A DNA stretch of 64,000 bases. Source: an uncultured bacterium (lineage in GTDB: Bacteria > Vulcanimicrobiota > Xenobia > Xenobiales > Xenobiaceae). Under the pieces are notes generated by a model, which was given only the letters and a program-made list of their open reading frames with translations, had not been told where the DNA came from and ran no database searches. This document shows positions 43,248 to 52,859 of this stretch, piece after piece; position 1 is the stretch's first letter, and every line of letters starts with the position of its first letter. The DNA lies in NCBI GenBank assembly GCA_934621605.1, contig CAKTUZ010000001.1, positions 124,001 to 188,000 of the forward strand, written 5' to 3'. Made by a program: the position numbers and the translations under genes.

Positions 43248-45320
43248 CTACTTCTCAGCAGCAGCCTTGGCCTCGGCAATTACTTGCTCGGCTACCATAG
43301 GCGGGGTCTCTTCATAGTGGTCAAATTCCATAATGAAAGAGCCGCGACCTTGGGTGATACTGCGCAAGTCGATAGCGTAGCGCTGCATTTCAGCCAGAGG
43401 AACTTGAGCCTTAATGCATTGTAAACCGCTGCCGATAGGATCCATACCGCTGATGCGACCGCGCTTGGAGTTGAGGTCGCCGATTACGTCTCCCATATAG
43501 GAGTCCGGAACAGTAACTTCAACATTGACAATGGGCTCTAAGATGACGGGCTTAGCTTTAGGAGCGCCGTTTTTGAAAGCCTGCATACCGGCAATTTGGA
43601 AGGCCATATCGGAAGAGTCTACTTCGTGCATCTTACCGTCGTAAAGACGAACTTTCACATCTACTACGGGGTTGCCGGCCAAGATACCGCTTTCCATAGC
43701 CTTACGTACGCCTTTTTCCACTGCAGGAATGTAGTTCTTGGAAACTACGCCACCGACGATATTGTCTTCGAAGACGAAACCGCTGCCAGAAGGCAAACCG
43801 CTAATTTCGATGGCTACCTGACCGAACTGACCACGACCGCCGGCCTGTTTCTTGTGACGATATTCTTCGGAAACTTTGCCCTTGAGGGTCTCACGATAAG
43901 GAATTTTGCGGGCATAAAGTTCTACGTCTACACCCATTCTCTTGAGGCGTTCTACACAAAGATCGAGCTGTACATCACCAATACCGGTGAGGATACTCTG
44001 GTGAGTCTCTTCCACTCGCTCGAGCTGGAGGGTGGGATCTTCCTGGAGCAAACGCTGCAAGTTGGCAGAAAGCTTGTCTTCATCGGCTTTGGACTTGGCT
44101 CTAATGGCTCTGGAGAAGAAAGGACGAGGCAAATCTAATCCGGGGAGAGTCACTTTACGAGAAGCGTCGCAGAGGGTGTCGCCGGTAGCGGAGGCACCTA
44201 AGCGACCTACAGCTACGATGTCGCCGGCGGGAGCCTCAGAAATTTTTTCCTGGCTCTTACCGCGAATGGAAAGCAAGTTGCCGATTTTTTCGTCGATACC
44301 GCGAGCTAAGTTATGCATGACAGTATCGGGATGTAAAGTACCGGCGAAGACGCGCATATAGGAGATCTTTCCTACGTAGGGGTCGGAGCTGGTTTTGAAA
44401 ATGAGAGCTACGGCAGGAGCCTTGGGATCGGCGGCGATCTCTACCTCGTTACCATCGGCATCTTTGGCCACAGCAACTGTGGTGGGAGCGGGAGCATAGT
44501 TTACTACGGCGTCGGCCAATAAGCTGATGCCTTTGAGAGTCACGGAAGAACCGCACAGAGCGGGAACGACGGAACCGTTAGCAACTAAGATTTTAAGACC
44601 GGCTTTAATCTCTTCGGTAGAGAGTTCCATAGCCTCGAAGAATTTTTCGGTAAGCTCATCGGTAGCTTCGGCAGCAGCTTCTACGAGCTGTTCGCGGTGT
44701 TCTTCTACTTCGTCAGCCATGTCAGCGGGAATCTCAATTTCGCTAGGTACACCCTTAGCGTCGAAAGAGTAGGCCTTCTGATCTATTAAGTCTACCACGC
44801 CGCTGAAATTTTCGGCAGAGCCGATAGGAAGCTGAATAGGTACTACACGAGCACCTTTGAGCTTCTCTTTGGCTTCATCCATTAAGTGATGGAAATTGGC
44901 ATTCTCTTTGTCCATCTTGTTGACGAACATAAAGCGAGCTTTGGAACGAGTTTCGCAGGAATCCCAAATTTTTTCCATACCAACTTCGGTGCCGGAGTTG
45001 GCTGCGGCTACTAAGATAGCACAGTCGATAACTCTGAGGGCGCCGAGGCTCTCGGATACAAAGTCGAAAAATCCTGGAGTGTCGATAACGTTGACTTTAT
45101 TCTCTTTCCACTCGATAGGAACTACGGCGGAAAATACACTCATGGCGCGCTTAATTTCGTCGGGATCAAAGTCGGCGACGGTGTTGCCGTTTTCGACTTT
45201 TCCGAGTCTGTCAATAACGCCGGAGCAATAAAGCAGAGCTTCGGCTAAAGAAGTTTTGCCGGCTCCTTGGTGGCCGAACAATCCAATATTGCGAATCTTT
45301 TCTGTGGAATAAATGTTCAC
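43248..45320 (-). CDS. fusA2: EF-G-like translation GTPase (FusA2 type)
   Basis: 690 residues with the EF-G domain order. G1 is GHQGAGKTS (about 16-24), G3 is IDTPGFFDF, G4 is NKMDKEN. The switch I region reads DFDPDEIKRAMSVFSAVVP instead of the RGITI block of classical EF-G. This pattern is typical of the secondary EF-G-like group that accompanies a canonical EF-G. Domains II-V follow, with a domain IV stretch EEYRHKKQAGGRGQFGQVAI. A canonical fusA is expected elsewhere in the genome. It follows a 77-codon gene 33 bases upstream. Confidence 0.9.
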   Translation of the reverse strand: MNIYSTEKIRNIGLFGHQGAGKTSLAEALLYCSGVIDRLGKVENGNTVADFDPDEIKRAMSVFSAVVPIEWKENKVNVIDTPGFFDFVSESLGALRVIDCAILVAAANSGTEVGMEKIWDSCETRSKARFMFVNKMDKENANFHHLMDEAKEKLKGARVVPIQLPIGSAENFSGVVDLIDQKAYSFDAKGVPSEIEIPADMADEVEEHREQLVEAAAEATDELTEKFFEAMELSTEEIKAGLKILVANGSVVPALCGSSVTLKGISLLADAVVNYAPAPTTVAVAKDADGNEVEIAADPKAPAVALIFKTSSDPYVGKISYMRVFAGTLHPDTVMHNLARGIDEKIGNLLSIRGKSQEKISEAPAGDIVAVGRLGASATGDTLCDASRKVTLPGLDLPRPFFSRAIRAKSKADEDKLSANLQRLLQEDPTLQLERVEETHQSILTGIGDVQLDLCVERLKRMGVDVELYARKIPYRETLKGKVSEEYRHKKQAGGRGQFGQVAIEISGLPSGSGFVFEDNIVGGVVSKNYIPAVEKGVRKAMESGILAGNPVVDVKVRLYDGKMHEVDSSDMAFQIAGMQAFKNGAPKAKPVILEPIVNVEVTVPDSYMGDVIGDLNSKRGRISGMDPIGSGLQCIKAQVPLAEMQRYAIDLRSITQGRGSFIMEFDHYEETPPMVAEQVIAEAKAAAEK

Positions 45321-45353
45321 TAGCGGTCCCTCCGTACCGGGCGGGTTAAATAA

Positions 45354-45587
45354 TTATTCTGCTGTAGCAGGGGTTTCTTCGGCAGCAGTCTCTACAGCGG
45401 CTTCTGCGGGTTTATTTTTGGGCTGATAACCTTCACGGTACTCAATGGGGATATACTTGCCTTCTTTAACGGCAACTTCTCTGAGCCATCTGGCGCCGCC
45501 AATGCGAACCCAATCCTGACCTTCGATAGGAGCGCAGGACTTGCGGCATTTAGCTGGGGCGTTCTTTTTCGGCTTAGCAACAGACAT
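45354..45587 (-). CDS. Small basic/acidic protein upstream of the EF-G-like gene, unknown
   Basis: 77 residues. The N-terminal half is basic with two cysteines (CRKSC) and a compact WVRIGGARWLREVAVKEG stretch; the last 20 residues are Ala/Glu/Thr-rich and acidic. It sits 33 bases ahead of fusA2 in the same direction, with GGAGGTA-type sequence before the ATG. I do not recognise a family; the bipolar charge may point to nucleic acid or ribosome contact, but that is inference. Confidence 0.55.
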   Translation of the reverse strand: MSVAKPKKNAPAKCRKSCAPIEGQDWVRIGGARWLREVAVKEGKYIPIEYREGYQPKNKPAEAAVETAAEETPATAE

Positions 45588-45810
45588 TTTAAATTAATAC
45601 CTCCGTATTATAGGCGCCAACACTACAACTTCATGCCTAGAAAGTTGGCGGGCGCAGAAACTTACAATGAAATGCTATTATTACACAAACTCAGTGAATT
45701 TTCAAAATTCCGTGAGCTTTTCTTTTAGCTTGGCTTTTATCCTTCCTAAAAGCATATCTAAAAGCATACTAATTTTATGTCAAATAAAAGCAAAGCAGCC
45801 TAAGGCTTGA

Positions 45811-46206
45811 TTATTTTGTATAATAGGCGATGGCTTCAATTTCCACTTTTACTCCTTTAGGCAGAGCTGCAGCCTGGATAGCTGAGCGGGCCGGAGTATT
45901 TTCGGTAAAGAAGCGGGTATATACCTGATTAAACTCGGCAAAATCGGTCATGTCGCTTAAAAAACAGGTCGTTTTAAGTACACACTTTAAACTGCTGTGG
46001 GCGGCTTCTAGGACCTTTTGCAAATTTTTAAGTACTTGTTCGGTCTGTTCGGCTGTGGTTTCACCTATTACAGTTCCGTTTTCCGGATGCAGAGGAATTT
46101 GGCCAGAACAAAAGATTAAAGAACCCAAGCGCACAGCTTGAGAGTAAGGGCCGATAGCTTGGGGGGCTTCTTTGGTGGCAATAAATTCATGCTTGACTGT
46201 TGTCAT
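45811..46206 (-). CDS. ridA: RidA family enamine/imine deaminase
   Basis: RidA hydrolyses reactive enamine/imine intermediates such as 2-aminoacrylate. 131 residues. Family blocks: AIGPYSQAVR (18-26), SGQIPL, and R107 in TPARSAIQAAALPKG, which binds the substrate carboxylate, with E122 near the C-terminus. All are present. Monocistronic. Confidence 0.96.
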   Translation of the reverse strand: MTTVKHEFIATKEAPQAIGPYSQAVRLGSLIFCSGQIPLHPENGTVIGETTAEQTEQVLKNLQKVLEAAHSSLKCVLKTTCFLSDMTDFAEFNQVYTRFFTENTPARSAIQAAALPKGVKVEIEAIAYYTK

Positions 46207-46400
46207 AATTTCTTTTCTCTCTCCTTAAGGGCAATCTGCTGCCAATTTCCATGAGTTATTAAGCACACCTTTTAAGCTGTCTTTTAGATCTGTTTTGTCA
46301 AATACGTTTAGCCTATTGGTGGATGGGGTAAAACTGGTCTTCGGGGGAAGCTTAGGTTGCATTGTAGAAATCGGCAGCCATTTTATTCTCTTGAGAGCGC

Positions 46401-48284
46401 ATGCCAATGAAACGCCTATCTCCTGATTGCAGTCGGCCCTGCTTTGTCTCGGCTTTTAAAATCGCTGCTGTTGCTTTTGTTATAAGTTTGCTTGTCTATA
46501 TTATAACTTTAGCTCCGGCTATTCCGCCCGGCTTTGATAGTGCCGAACTAATAGGAGCCTGCGCTGTCGGCGGTATTGCTCATCCGCCCGGTTATCCACT
46601 TTACACTATGTTGGGCTGGCTGCTCTGCTCGCTAAAGTTGGCCGCCCCGGCTCTTACTATGAATGCTTTTTCAGCTCTATGCTCAGCTGCCGCCTGTGCT
46701 TGTCTGGCTTTCGGCTTAGCGCTTGGGCTTAACTCTGGCTGGGGAGCTTTAGTTGGCGCTTTCTGTTTTGCTTTTGCTTTGAGCCCTTGGCGTATGGCTG
46801 TCGGTGCCGAAGTTTTTGCTTTGCATTTGTTTTTGCTCAGTCTGTTGGCTGCTTTGGCTGCTGTTTATAAAAAAGCGCCTGCTTTACGTTTTTATGTGTT
46901 ATGGGTCTTGAGTTTCATTTTAGGCTTATCTTTTAGTCATCATCATACGACAGTGCTTTTTGTACCGGGGTTGGCTGTGTTTTTGTATTTAAGTAGCCAA
47001 AGCAGTCTTAAAGCTTTGTCCGGTCGAAAGGCGGAAAAGCCGAAAGTCGGTAAATGTGTACGTTTTAGCCGCTTTGCCGTAATAAGCATTGCCTGTATGT
47101 CTTTTATGTTGGGATTGCTGCCTTATCTTTGGCTTATATTTAGAGCCAATTTTTTGGCCTCTCATACTGAGTCTTTTGTAGCTTTTAATTGGGGCAATCC
47201 CTCTACTTGGAAAAATTTCTGCTGGGTAGTTTCGCGAAGCGGCTATGGCAGTTTGCAGCTGAGTACCAAAGGCGCTCATGCTTCCGGGGGGACTTCATTG
47301 CTGTATTGGCTATGGTCTTTGACCTTTAAGCAATTTAAATTGCTGGCTGCAGGATTGGGGGTGTGGGGAATAATCGCCGCCTGGAAGAAACAGCGTGAAG
47401 AGTTTTGGCTGTGGGCTTGGCTTCTGCTTTTAGCTGGTCCCGTTTGGGCTTTATATGCCGCTCAGCCTGATGCAGAAGGCTACCAAGAGATGATGGAACG
47501 TTTTTTCTGTTCTTCATATTTAGCCTTTGGCGCTTTTGTGGGGACTGGAGCAGCCGCTTTAGTTGATTCGGCAGCGACTTGGTTGGGAGCAAAATTGAAA
47601 AAGCGCCTTGTCTATGTTATTTTGACTTTTACTTTTCTTTGGCCCTTGGTAGCTAACTGGAGCGGCGCTTCCGAACGCGGACAATATTTAGTTAACGACA
47701 CTTTGCTTTATATGGCTGCTTCTATACCCGATAAAGCTGTAGTCGCCGCTCAGAATGACGCTATTTGTGGCGGTTTGATTTATGCCAAAGCAGTACTGAA
47801 ACGCGATTTTATACTCATTCCGGTGGGGGTTTGCCATTCGTCATGGTTTATGGATTCGCTACCGCTTGCTTATGCTCAAACTTTAAAAACACAAGGTTTG
47901 GCGGCTGTTTTAGATTTGGCTTGGCGTGAAGGACGCGCTGTCTACTTTGATGACGAACAGACAGCTGGACAGTGTGGCTTGGAATATATGCCTTATCATT
48001 ATGTTTTGCGTCAGGGGTTGTTATTTCGCTATGTCGGTTTTGCAGAGAATGTATATACTTCTGAAGCTAACTTGCTTCAGTATCGCCGTCAAGCAAAAGA
48101 TGAATTGGAGCAAGCTGCCCTACAATTTAAGTCTATAGATTGGCATGAAAAAAGAGCACGTCCATTTTGGCATAAATTTATGCTCAATAAATGGAAACGT
48201 GCTCAAGAAGCGCTGGATGAAAAGGCTAAGTTTAGCAAAATTGAGGAGTTTTGCTTGCGTACCGAGGCGGCTAACAGGAAGTAG
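46401..48284 (+). CDS. DUF2723 membrane protein (GT-C-like, putative O-glycosyltransferase)
   Basis: About ten membrane helices start at residue 16. A loop carries PPGFDSAELIGACAVGGIAHPPGYPLY, the DUF2723 hallmark with the acidic D/E pair that GT-C glycosyltransferases use for metal or lipid-linked donor. A soluble C-terminal segment of ~170 residues follows. The first ATG is used; the next ATG, two codons later, is equally possible. The 3' end overlaps the convergent MobA-like gene by 14 bases. Function as a protein or lipid glycosyltransferase is inferred. Confidence 0.75.
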   Translation: MPMKRLSPDCSRPCFVSAFKIAAVAFVISLLVYIITLAPAIPPGFDSAELIGACAVGGIAHPPGYPLYTMLGWLLCSLKLAAPALTMNAFSALCSAAACACLAFGLALGLNSGWGALVGAFCFAFALSPWRMAVGAEVFALHLFLLSLLAALAAVYKKAPALRFYVLWVLSFILGLSFSHHHTTVLFVPGLAVFLYLSSQSSLKALSGRKAEKPKVGKCVRFSRFAVISIACMSFMLGLLPYLWLIFRANFLASHTESFVAFNWGNPSTWKNFCWVVSRSGYGSLQLSTKGAHASGGTSLLYWLWSLTFKQFKLLAAGLGVWGIIAAWKKQREEFWLWAWLLLLAGPVWALYAAQPDAEGYQEMMERFFCSSYLAFGAFVGTGAAALVDSAATWLGAKLKKRLVYVILTFTFLWPLVANWSGASERGQYLVNDTLLYMAASIPDKAVVAAQNDAICGGLIYAKAVLKRDFILIPVGVCHSSWFMDSLPLAYAQTLKTQGLAAVLDLAWREGRAVYFDDEQTAGQCGLEYMPYHYVLRQGLLFRYVGFAENVYTSEANLLQYRRQAKDELEQAALQFKSIDWHEKRARPFWHKFMLNKWKRAQEALDEKAKFSKIEEFCLRTEAANRK

Positions 48285-49098
48285 TCAGGCGACGGCGAGC
48301 TTGTTCCAAAGACTCGGCGTCGTCGATATTGTAAGCTGTTTCGGCATAAGGGCTGACTATACCGCAACAGGGGAGCTTTAATAGTCTGGCGGCGGCTTTT
48401 TCAGCCATAGGAATGGTCAGCCTGCCTATAAGTAAATAAAAAAGCGTCTTCAAACCTAAAATTCCGGCCAGTTTAAAGGGATTCTTGCGTCCGGCGGTGA
48501 CTGTATCCATAGCTTCTCGGATAGCTTCGGCAATGTTACCTCTTAAGCAAGTCAAGCCGCCGCCACAGAAAGTGCCTTCGACCATTTTTACCCAAGTATG
48601 GCGTACCTCAGGGTATTTGGCTTGAGAGACAGCTTTATCTAAAAAACCGTACCATAAAACGTTGTGCCGTTCGGCAGCGCATCTGTCTAGAAAATCGTCT
48701 ACGGCTTCCACGCTTAGAAAAGGTAAATCGCCGGCTACTAAAAGTACGGGATCATCGCTTAAAGGCAAAGCTTTGAGACCGGAAAATAGAGATTCTGTTA
48801 AGCTGGAACCCGCCGGAACTACCTCGTCGAGGCCTTCCCATTCGGGGCCTAAATCTTCTCTTTTCATGGGACTAACTAAGATTATGCGGCGAATTTTTTT
48901 TGATTGGCGTAGGGCGGCTAAAGCGTAGGCACTCATAGGCTTATCGCCTATCATAATGTGGCCTTTGCCTGCTACTTTAGGCTCCGAAGCGGGCAGATCT
49001 TTGATAAGACCTCCTGCCAAAAGGACGGCGTCAACCGGCATCTCAAATTTGTCTTCCGGTTCGTTCAAGTTTCTGGGCACTATCGAATTATTACTCAT
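48271..49098 (-). CDS. MobA-like nucleotidyltransferase (NTP_transf_3)
   Basis: 275 residues. N-terminal nucleotide loop VDAVLLAGGL, then a Lys/Gly-rich loop ending in the sugar-nucleotide-type KGHIMIGDKPMSAYAL. A DLP metal motif in LLVAGDLPFLS is present. Typical of MobA/IspD-fold enzymes that transfer nucleotides to small substrates. The C-terminal ~90 residues are more unusual, with a hydrophobic patch. It is 12 bases after ispE in the same operon. Substrate unknown; it is not a clear IspD. Confidence 0.75.
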   Translation of the reverse strand: MSNNSIVPRNLNEPEDKFEMPVDAVLLAGGLIKDLPASEPKVAGKGHIMIGDKPMSAYALAALRQSKKIRRIILVSPMKREDLGPEWEGLDEVVPAGSSLTESLFSGLKALPLSDDPVLLVAGDLPFLSVEAVDDFLDRCAAERHNVLWYGFLDKAVSQAKYPEVRHTWVKMVEGTFCGGGLTCLRGNIAEAIREAMDTVTAGRKNPFKLAGILGLKTLFYLLIGRLTIPMAEKAAARLLKLPCCGIVSPYAETAYNIDDAESLEQARRRLTTSC

Positions 49099-49110
49099 AT
49101 TGTATAAATC

Positions 49111-50046
49111 CTAAATAAAGCGGGTTAAATATATGCGTCCCAACTTCTCTAAATTGTGTAGCAGTTCCGGTTGATTCTGAACTTGCTGATAAATTTTAGG
49201 GTTGAGCATGGCAAATACCGTAGAACCGCTACCGCAAAGCTGAGCAGCTTGACACCCCCAAACGAGTAAAGCTTCTCTTATTGAGCTCAATTCCGGATGG
49301 AGAATTTGAGCGGCCGGATAAAGATCGTTTTTTAATTCATTGAGGAATTTTACTTGCCACAGACTGGCTTCTTGAGCGTGAGGAGCGGGTTGTTTTTCCA
49401 GTAGTTTGATTAAACGGGTTGAGCTCCCCTGGGCCGGACGGCGCTTTCCTTCAGGCAATTTGTCCCAAGCTTTATAAACTTCTGGCGTGCTTAAACCGAA
49501 AGAAGGAATAAGTAAAAGGACGCCCCACTCTTTGAAAAGTTCAGGAGAGGGTAGTTTAGTTATTTGTTCACCTTTTCCTAAGCCGTGGGCTGTATTTTCT
49601 ATTAAACCAAAAGCTACATCTGCTCCCAGTTTACCAGCTTCGGTCAGCAATACTTCATGGCTGAGAGCTAAATTGTAAAGATCATTTAAACCTTTTAAAG
49701 CTGCCGCACAGTCGGCGCTACCTCCTCCCAAACCTCCTCCAGCCGGTATATTTTTGTGTAATACGAAATGGCAGGGCAATTCTTGGCCGGTGAGGTTTTG
49801 CAAAGCGCGGTGAGCCTTAAGAACCAAATTATCCTGATCGGCGTTTACTGCAAAGCCGCAGCCTATCTCATCGATTATCTCTAAACTAGTTGTTTCAGCT
49901 TTACTTAAAAAAAGTTGATCGGCTAATTCCAAGCTTTGAAAAACCGTATCTAGTTGATGATAACCGTTAGGCAAAGTATCCAATAACTCTAAAGTTAAAT
50001 TGATTTTGGCCAGAGCTTTATAACTTAAAAATTTTTGATTTTCCAT
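49111..50046 (-). CDS. ispE: 4-diphosphocytidyl-2-C-methyl-D-erythritol kinase
   Basis: A GHMP kinase of the MEP isoprenoid pathway. Substrate region KINLTLELLDTLPNGYHQLDTVFQSL at the N-terminus; ATP loop PAGGGLGGGSADCAAAL (about 103-119); the C-terminal GSGSTVFAM motif is also seen. The 311 residues are slightly more than the usual ~285. First gene of an operon with the MobA-like gene. Confidence 0.96.
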   Translation of the reverse strand: MENQKFLSYKALAKINLTLELLDTLPNGYHQLDTVFQSLELADQLFLSKAETTSLEIIDEIGCGFAVNADQDNLVLKAHRALQNLTGQELPCHFVLHKNIPAGGGLGGGSADCAAALKGLNDLYNLALSHEVLLTEAGKLGADVAFGLIENTAHGLGKGEQITKLPSPELFKEWGVLLLIPSFGLSTPEVYKAWDKLPEGKRRPAQGSSTRLIKLLEKQPAPHAQEASLWQVKFLNELKNDLYPAAQILHPELSSIREALLVWGCQAAQLCGSGSTVFAMLNPKIYQQVQNQPELLHNLEKLGRIYLTRFI

Positions 50047-50102
50047 GAAAAAATACCTTAACTTGTGCTAATCCTTTTAGCTTTGTTAGTTTTTAACATA
50101 CT

Positions 50103-50123
50103 CCCCATGCCTGAAGGCAGGGG
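50103..50123. repeat. Palindrome resembling an IS200/IS605-type end or REP element
   Basis: CCCC-A-TGCC-TGAA-GGCA-GGGG forms a perfect short hairpin with a one-base bulge and a four-base loop. Such palindromes flank IS200/IS605 elements and TnpB genes and also occur as REP sequences. No transposase or TnpB gene is nearby. It lies between ispE and the DUF3857 gene. Confidence 0.35.
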
Positions 50124-50170
50124 CTTTACGGCACTTGCGGTAAAACAGCTTTGCTCAATGCGACACTGAT

Positions 50171-50214
50171 AAAAAAAATCCCCTATTGCCGGTGTATACC
50201 GTGACAATAGAGGA
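50171..50214 (-). terminator. Terminator of the DUF3857 gene
   Basis: TCCCCTATTG pairs with CAATAGAGGA (one mismatch) around a GC-rich loop. On the minus strand a T8 run follows. Confidence 0.8.
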
Positions 50215-50241
50215 TAATGTCGAGGATTTGCAGGCTACTTT

Positions 50242-52272
50242 TTACTCTTCCGGAGCTTCGCTCTCTGTTTTTTCGGTTTTATCAGCTGGAGCTTTAGGAG
50301 CTAATTTATAAGCTAAAGGAGACTTGAAAGTAGCCAATTGGGCTTGAGCCAATTCTTCAAGATGAGAGAATTTGTCTCTGTAAATCCAAGTCAAATTGAT
50401 TTGAGTGCGGCTGTAAAACCATACTTCCGAACCTTTAACTACGGTTTTGCAAGTATAAGATCCCACATCGTTGCTCAAAGTCACGTCTTTAGGCTGATTA
50501 ACTATTTGGCTATCCTGAGGAAGAAGCACATGGTAGTTAATTTCGTCAATAAAAGGAGCGTCAAAACGGATAGGATAAAGGCGAGAAGCTGTATTAAGCC
50601 CGGCTTGCAAAGATTGGCCCTGAGTTATGGGCAGAGGAGTTTCAAAACGATCTCTCTCACGACTGTAGCGGGCATAATTGGCAAATTGCACGGAAGTACC
50701 GATAGTTACTGGTGCTTGACTATCCATTTCTGCAGGGAAGAAGTTGGCATAGGGAATGGTCTGGAAGCAGAAATTGTTATTAAACTTGCCAATAATCCAG
50801 TTGATCATTTCTTTGCGCTGGGCGTCGGTTAAAGCTTGAGCCTGGCCTTCAGCAGTGCGCAAAATATTAGCGCGAGGGCCGCTGTGGGTAATGTCGGCGT
50901 TAAGTTGGCCTATACCGTTAGCTTCGAGACGTCCTTCCATATTGTAAGAACAGATATTGTCCTCCGGACTACCTATGGGAGCAGTAATCAGTTTGCCGGG
51001 CTTGGAACTATGGATTGAAGGGAGCTCAAGCATAACCGAACCTTGCCAACCTAAATCGGGGGCGTTGAGGGCTGAGCCGGGCAGAGAGGGATCTATCCAC
51101 CAGGTTTTACCGCCCGGATCGGATACTTTGAGAAGGAACTGACTAAAATACGTCGGTATGGGAGGCAATTCCGTCATAGTTTTCAAATCGGAACTGGAGG
51201 TCATATACACATCTACTCTCAAACCGGCTCTTCTTAAGAGAGCGCCGGTCAGATAAGCGGCATCCTGATAGGTAAGTAACTTGGAAGAGGTTGCCTGCTT
51301 TAAATCAAGGGAGTCCCAGAAGTTCTGATCTTTATCTATGATAGAAAATTTGGACATATAGCTGAGAACATCTTGGATGCGCTTTTCGGTAGGTTTGCCT
51401 ACAGAAGTAATACGACTGCAGAGCATACTCAGGGAGGCATCATTGTCGGAAGTTTTTTCGTTCCAAACTTCGGCAGCCCACTTGCTCAGATCTTTCCAAT
51501 CGGAAAAACTGGAAGCTGCTACATACTTGTAGTAGTTGAATGACGAAGGCATACTGACGTTGTTGGCAATAGAATCGAAAGCTTCTTTGGTTTCCCAATA
51601 GTAAGTGCGCATTCCGTTGGCTTCGGTTATTTTAGGGGACTTCAAATAAGGTACATTGGAAAAAGTGTAGGCCTTTTCTTTTGATGGTACGCTTACTTTG
51701 TAGGTAGAGTGTAATATGGGCAGATCGTTTTGTAAGTAAGAACAAGCCCACCATTGTTTATCTTTTCTGGGGGTGTGTTTAGTTTTAATAGAGTATTCAA
51801 TTATGGAGCCGATTTCAAGATTGGGAAATTCGGCTACATAAACTTGGCGATCTTCGTAAGCGGGAGCACCGGTAATAGCAGCGATAGTTTTAAAGTTCTC
51901 TGCCGGTACTTCCACTATTTCTCCTTGAGGGGTAATAGTGCGAGCATACTCGAACTCTACGCTTTCGAAGGAAGCATTAAAGTTTCTGGGAGACAAACGA
52001 AAAATCTTTATTCCATCTTCGTTAAGAAGCTTAATAGCATTGTGCTCTGTCGTTTCTACCGAATAATCTTCGTTGAGCCTGTAAGTAAGATCGTCTTCCA
52101 AAATAATGGCACAAGCATTTGGATATTCTTTCGCTCCAGGAGAATTTAAGAAACGGTTCTCCGATTTAGCAGGCGAATTGGCTGCTTGTGTGCTCAAAGG
52201 AAACGTTGCCAATATAAGTGCGGCCAAGCATAAAAAACTTTTGAGTTTTCTGCTCAAAAAAGTAAACTTCAT
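50242..52272 (-). CDS. Exported DUF3857 protein with degenerate transglutaminase-like domain
   Basis: Signal peptide (SFLCLAALILATFPLSTQA, ending near residue 31). The N-terminal ~230 residues are DUF3857-like (IKLLNEDGIKIF, EIGSIIEYSIKTKHTP). A transglutaminase-like core follows (about 330-430), but the Cys of the usual GDCKDKA block is absent (here KLLTYQDAAYL) and the usual His region reads YFSQFLLKV; only the Asp in WWIDPSLP is kept. The C-terminal part is a DUF-type beta domain with a short acidic tail. I use ATG 52272 (GAGGAT upstream). Probably a non-catalytic envelope protein. Confidence 0.72.
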   Translation of the reverse strand: MKFTFLSRKLKSFLCLAALILATFPLSTQAANSPAKSENRFLNSPGAKEYPNACAIILEDDLTYRLNEDYSVETTEHNAIKLLNEDGIKIFRLSPRNFNASFESVEFEYARTITPQGEIVEVPAENFKTIAAITGAPAYEDRQVYVAEFPNLEIGSIIEYSIKTKHTPRKDKQWWACSYLQNDLPILHSTYKVSVPSKEKAYTFSNVPYLKSPKITEANGMRTYYWETKEAFDSIANNVSMPSSFNYYKYVAASSFSDWKDLSKWAAEVWNEKTSDNDASLSMLCSRITSVGKPTEKRIQDVLSYMSKFSIIDKDQNFWDSLDLKQATSSKLLTYQDAAYLTGALLRRAGLRVDVYMTSSSDLKTMTELPPIPTYFSQFLLKVSDPGGKTWWIDPSLPGSALNAPDLGWQGSVMLELPSIHSSKPGKLITAPIGSPEDNICSYNMEGRLEANGIGQLNADITHSGPRANILRTAEGQAQALTDAQRKEMINWIIGKFNNNFCFQTIPYANFFPAEMDSQAPVTIGTSVQFANYARYSRERDRFETPLPITQGQSLQAGLNTASRLYPIRFDAPFIDEINYHVLLPQDSQIVNQPKDVTLSNDVGSYTCKTVVKGSEVWFYSRTQINLTWIYRDKFSHLEELAQAQLATFKSPLAYKLAPKAPADKTEKTESEAPEE

Positions 52273-52374
52273 AAAGTAAAATCCTCGACAAACCAAAACA
52301 GACACACTGCCGGTACTCAACCACAACAGGCGTCTATTATTATGTGCGTCTTCTCTTTTTCGAGAAAATATAGA

Positions 52375-52671
52375 TTATTTGCCCTTTTTCTTATCGCCTT
52401 TAGTCTCTTCTGACTTACTGAGTGAAGTGCGACCGCTCTTCTGACTGGGCTGAGGTACAGAAATAACTTCTTCTTCCAAACCTGCCGCTCTGGCCACGTC
52501 AGCGTCGGTCGCGCCTTGTAAATTTGCCAAAACCGTTAATAAGATGGCAGCTTTCTCTAAATTTTCTTCTATGGCGTGCAGACGAACAAGAATTATGACG
52601 GGAACGGTTACGCCAATGATTACTAGGGCAATGGCACATAGCAGCAATGCGGTGCTGATAGTTGTAGACAT
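52375..52671 (-). CDS. Small membrane protein, unknown
   Basis: 98 residues. A single N-terminal membrane helix (about 5-30), then a coiled stretch (LHAIEENLEKAAILLTVL) and a Lys/Ser/Glu-rich, positively charged tail ending in KKKGK. GGGAGGA 7 bases before the ATG. It precedes the DUF3857 gene in the same direction, 102 bases away. Confidence 0.5.
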   Translation of the reverse strand: MSTTISTALLLCAIALVIIGVTVPVIILVRLHAIEENLEKAAILLTVLANLQGATDADVARAAGLEEEVISVPQPSQKSGRTSLSKSEETKGDKKKGK

Positions 52672-52859
52672 GCTTTTATCCTCCCTGTTGAGTGTGGCCG
52701 CTGATCAAGCTGGTAGAATTTATGTCAAATATAAAAAAACAATATGCTTATTTGACACGCGCTACGCTGTAAAGTGCAAAACTGTTGAATGTATTTACAC
52801 CCCTCGCCACTCAATTTATGACCAAGTATTTTCTTCCATTGCGTGAACTTACCTTCACC

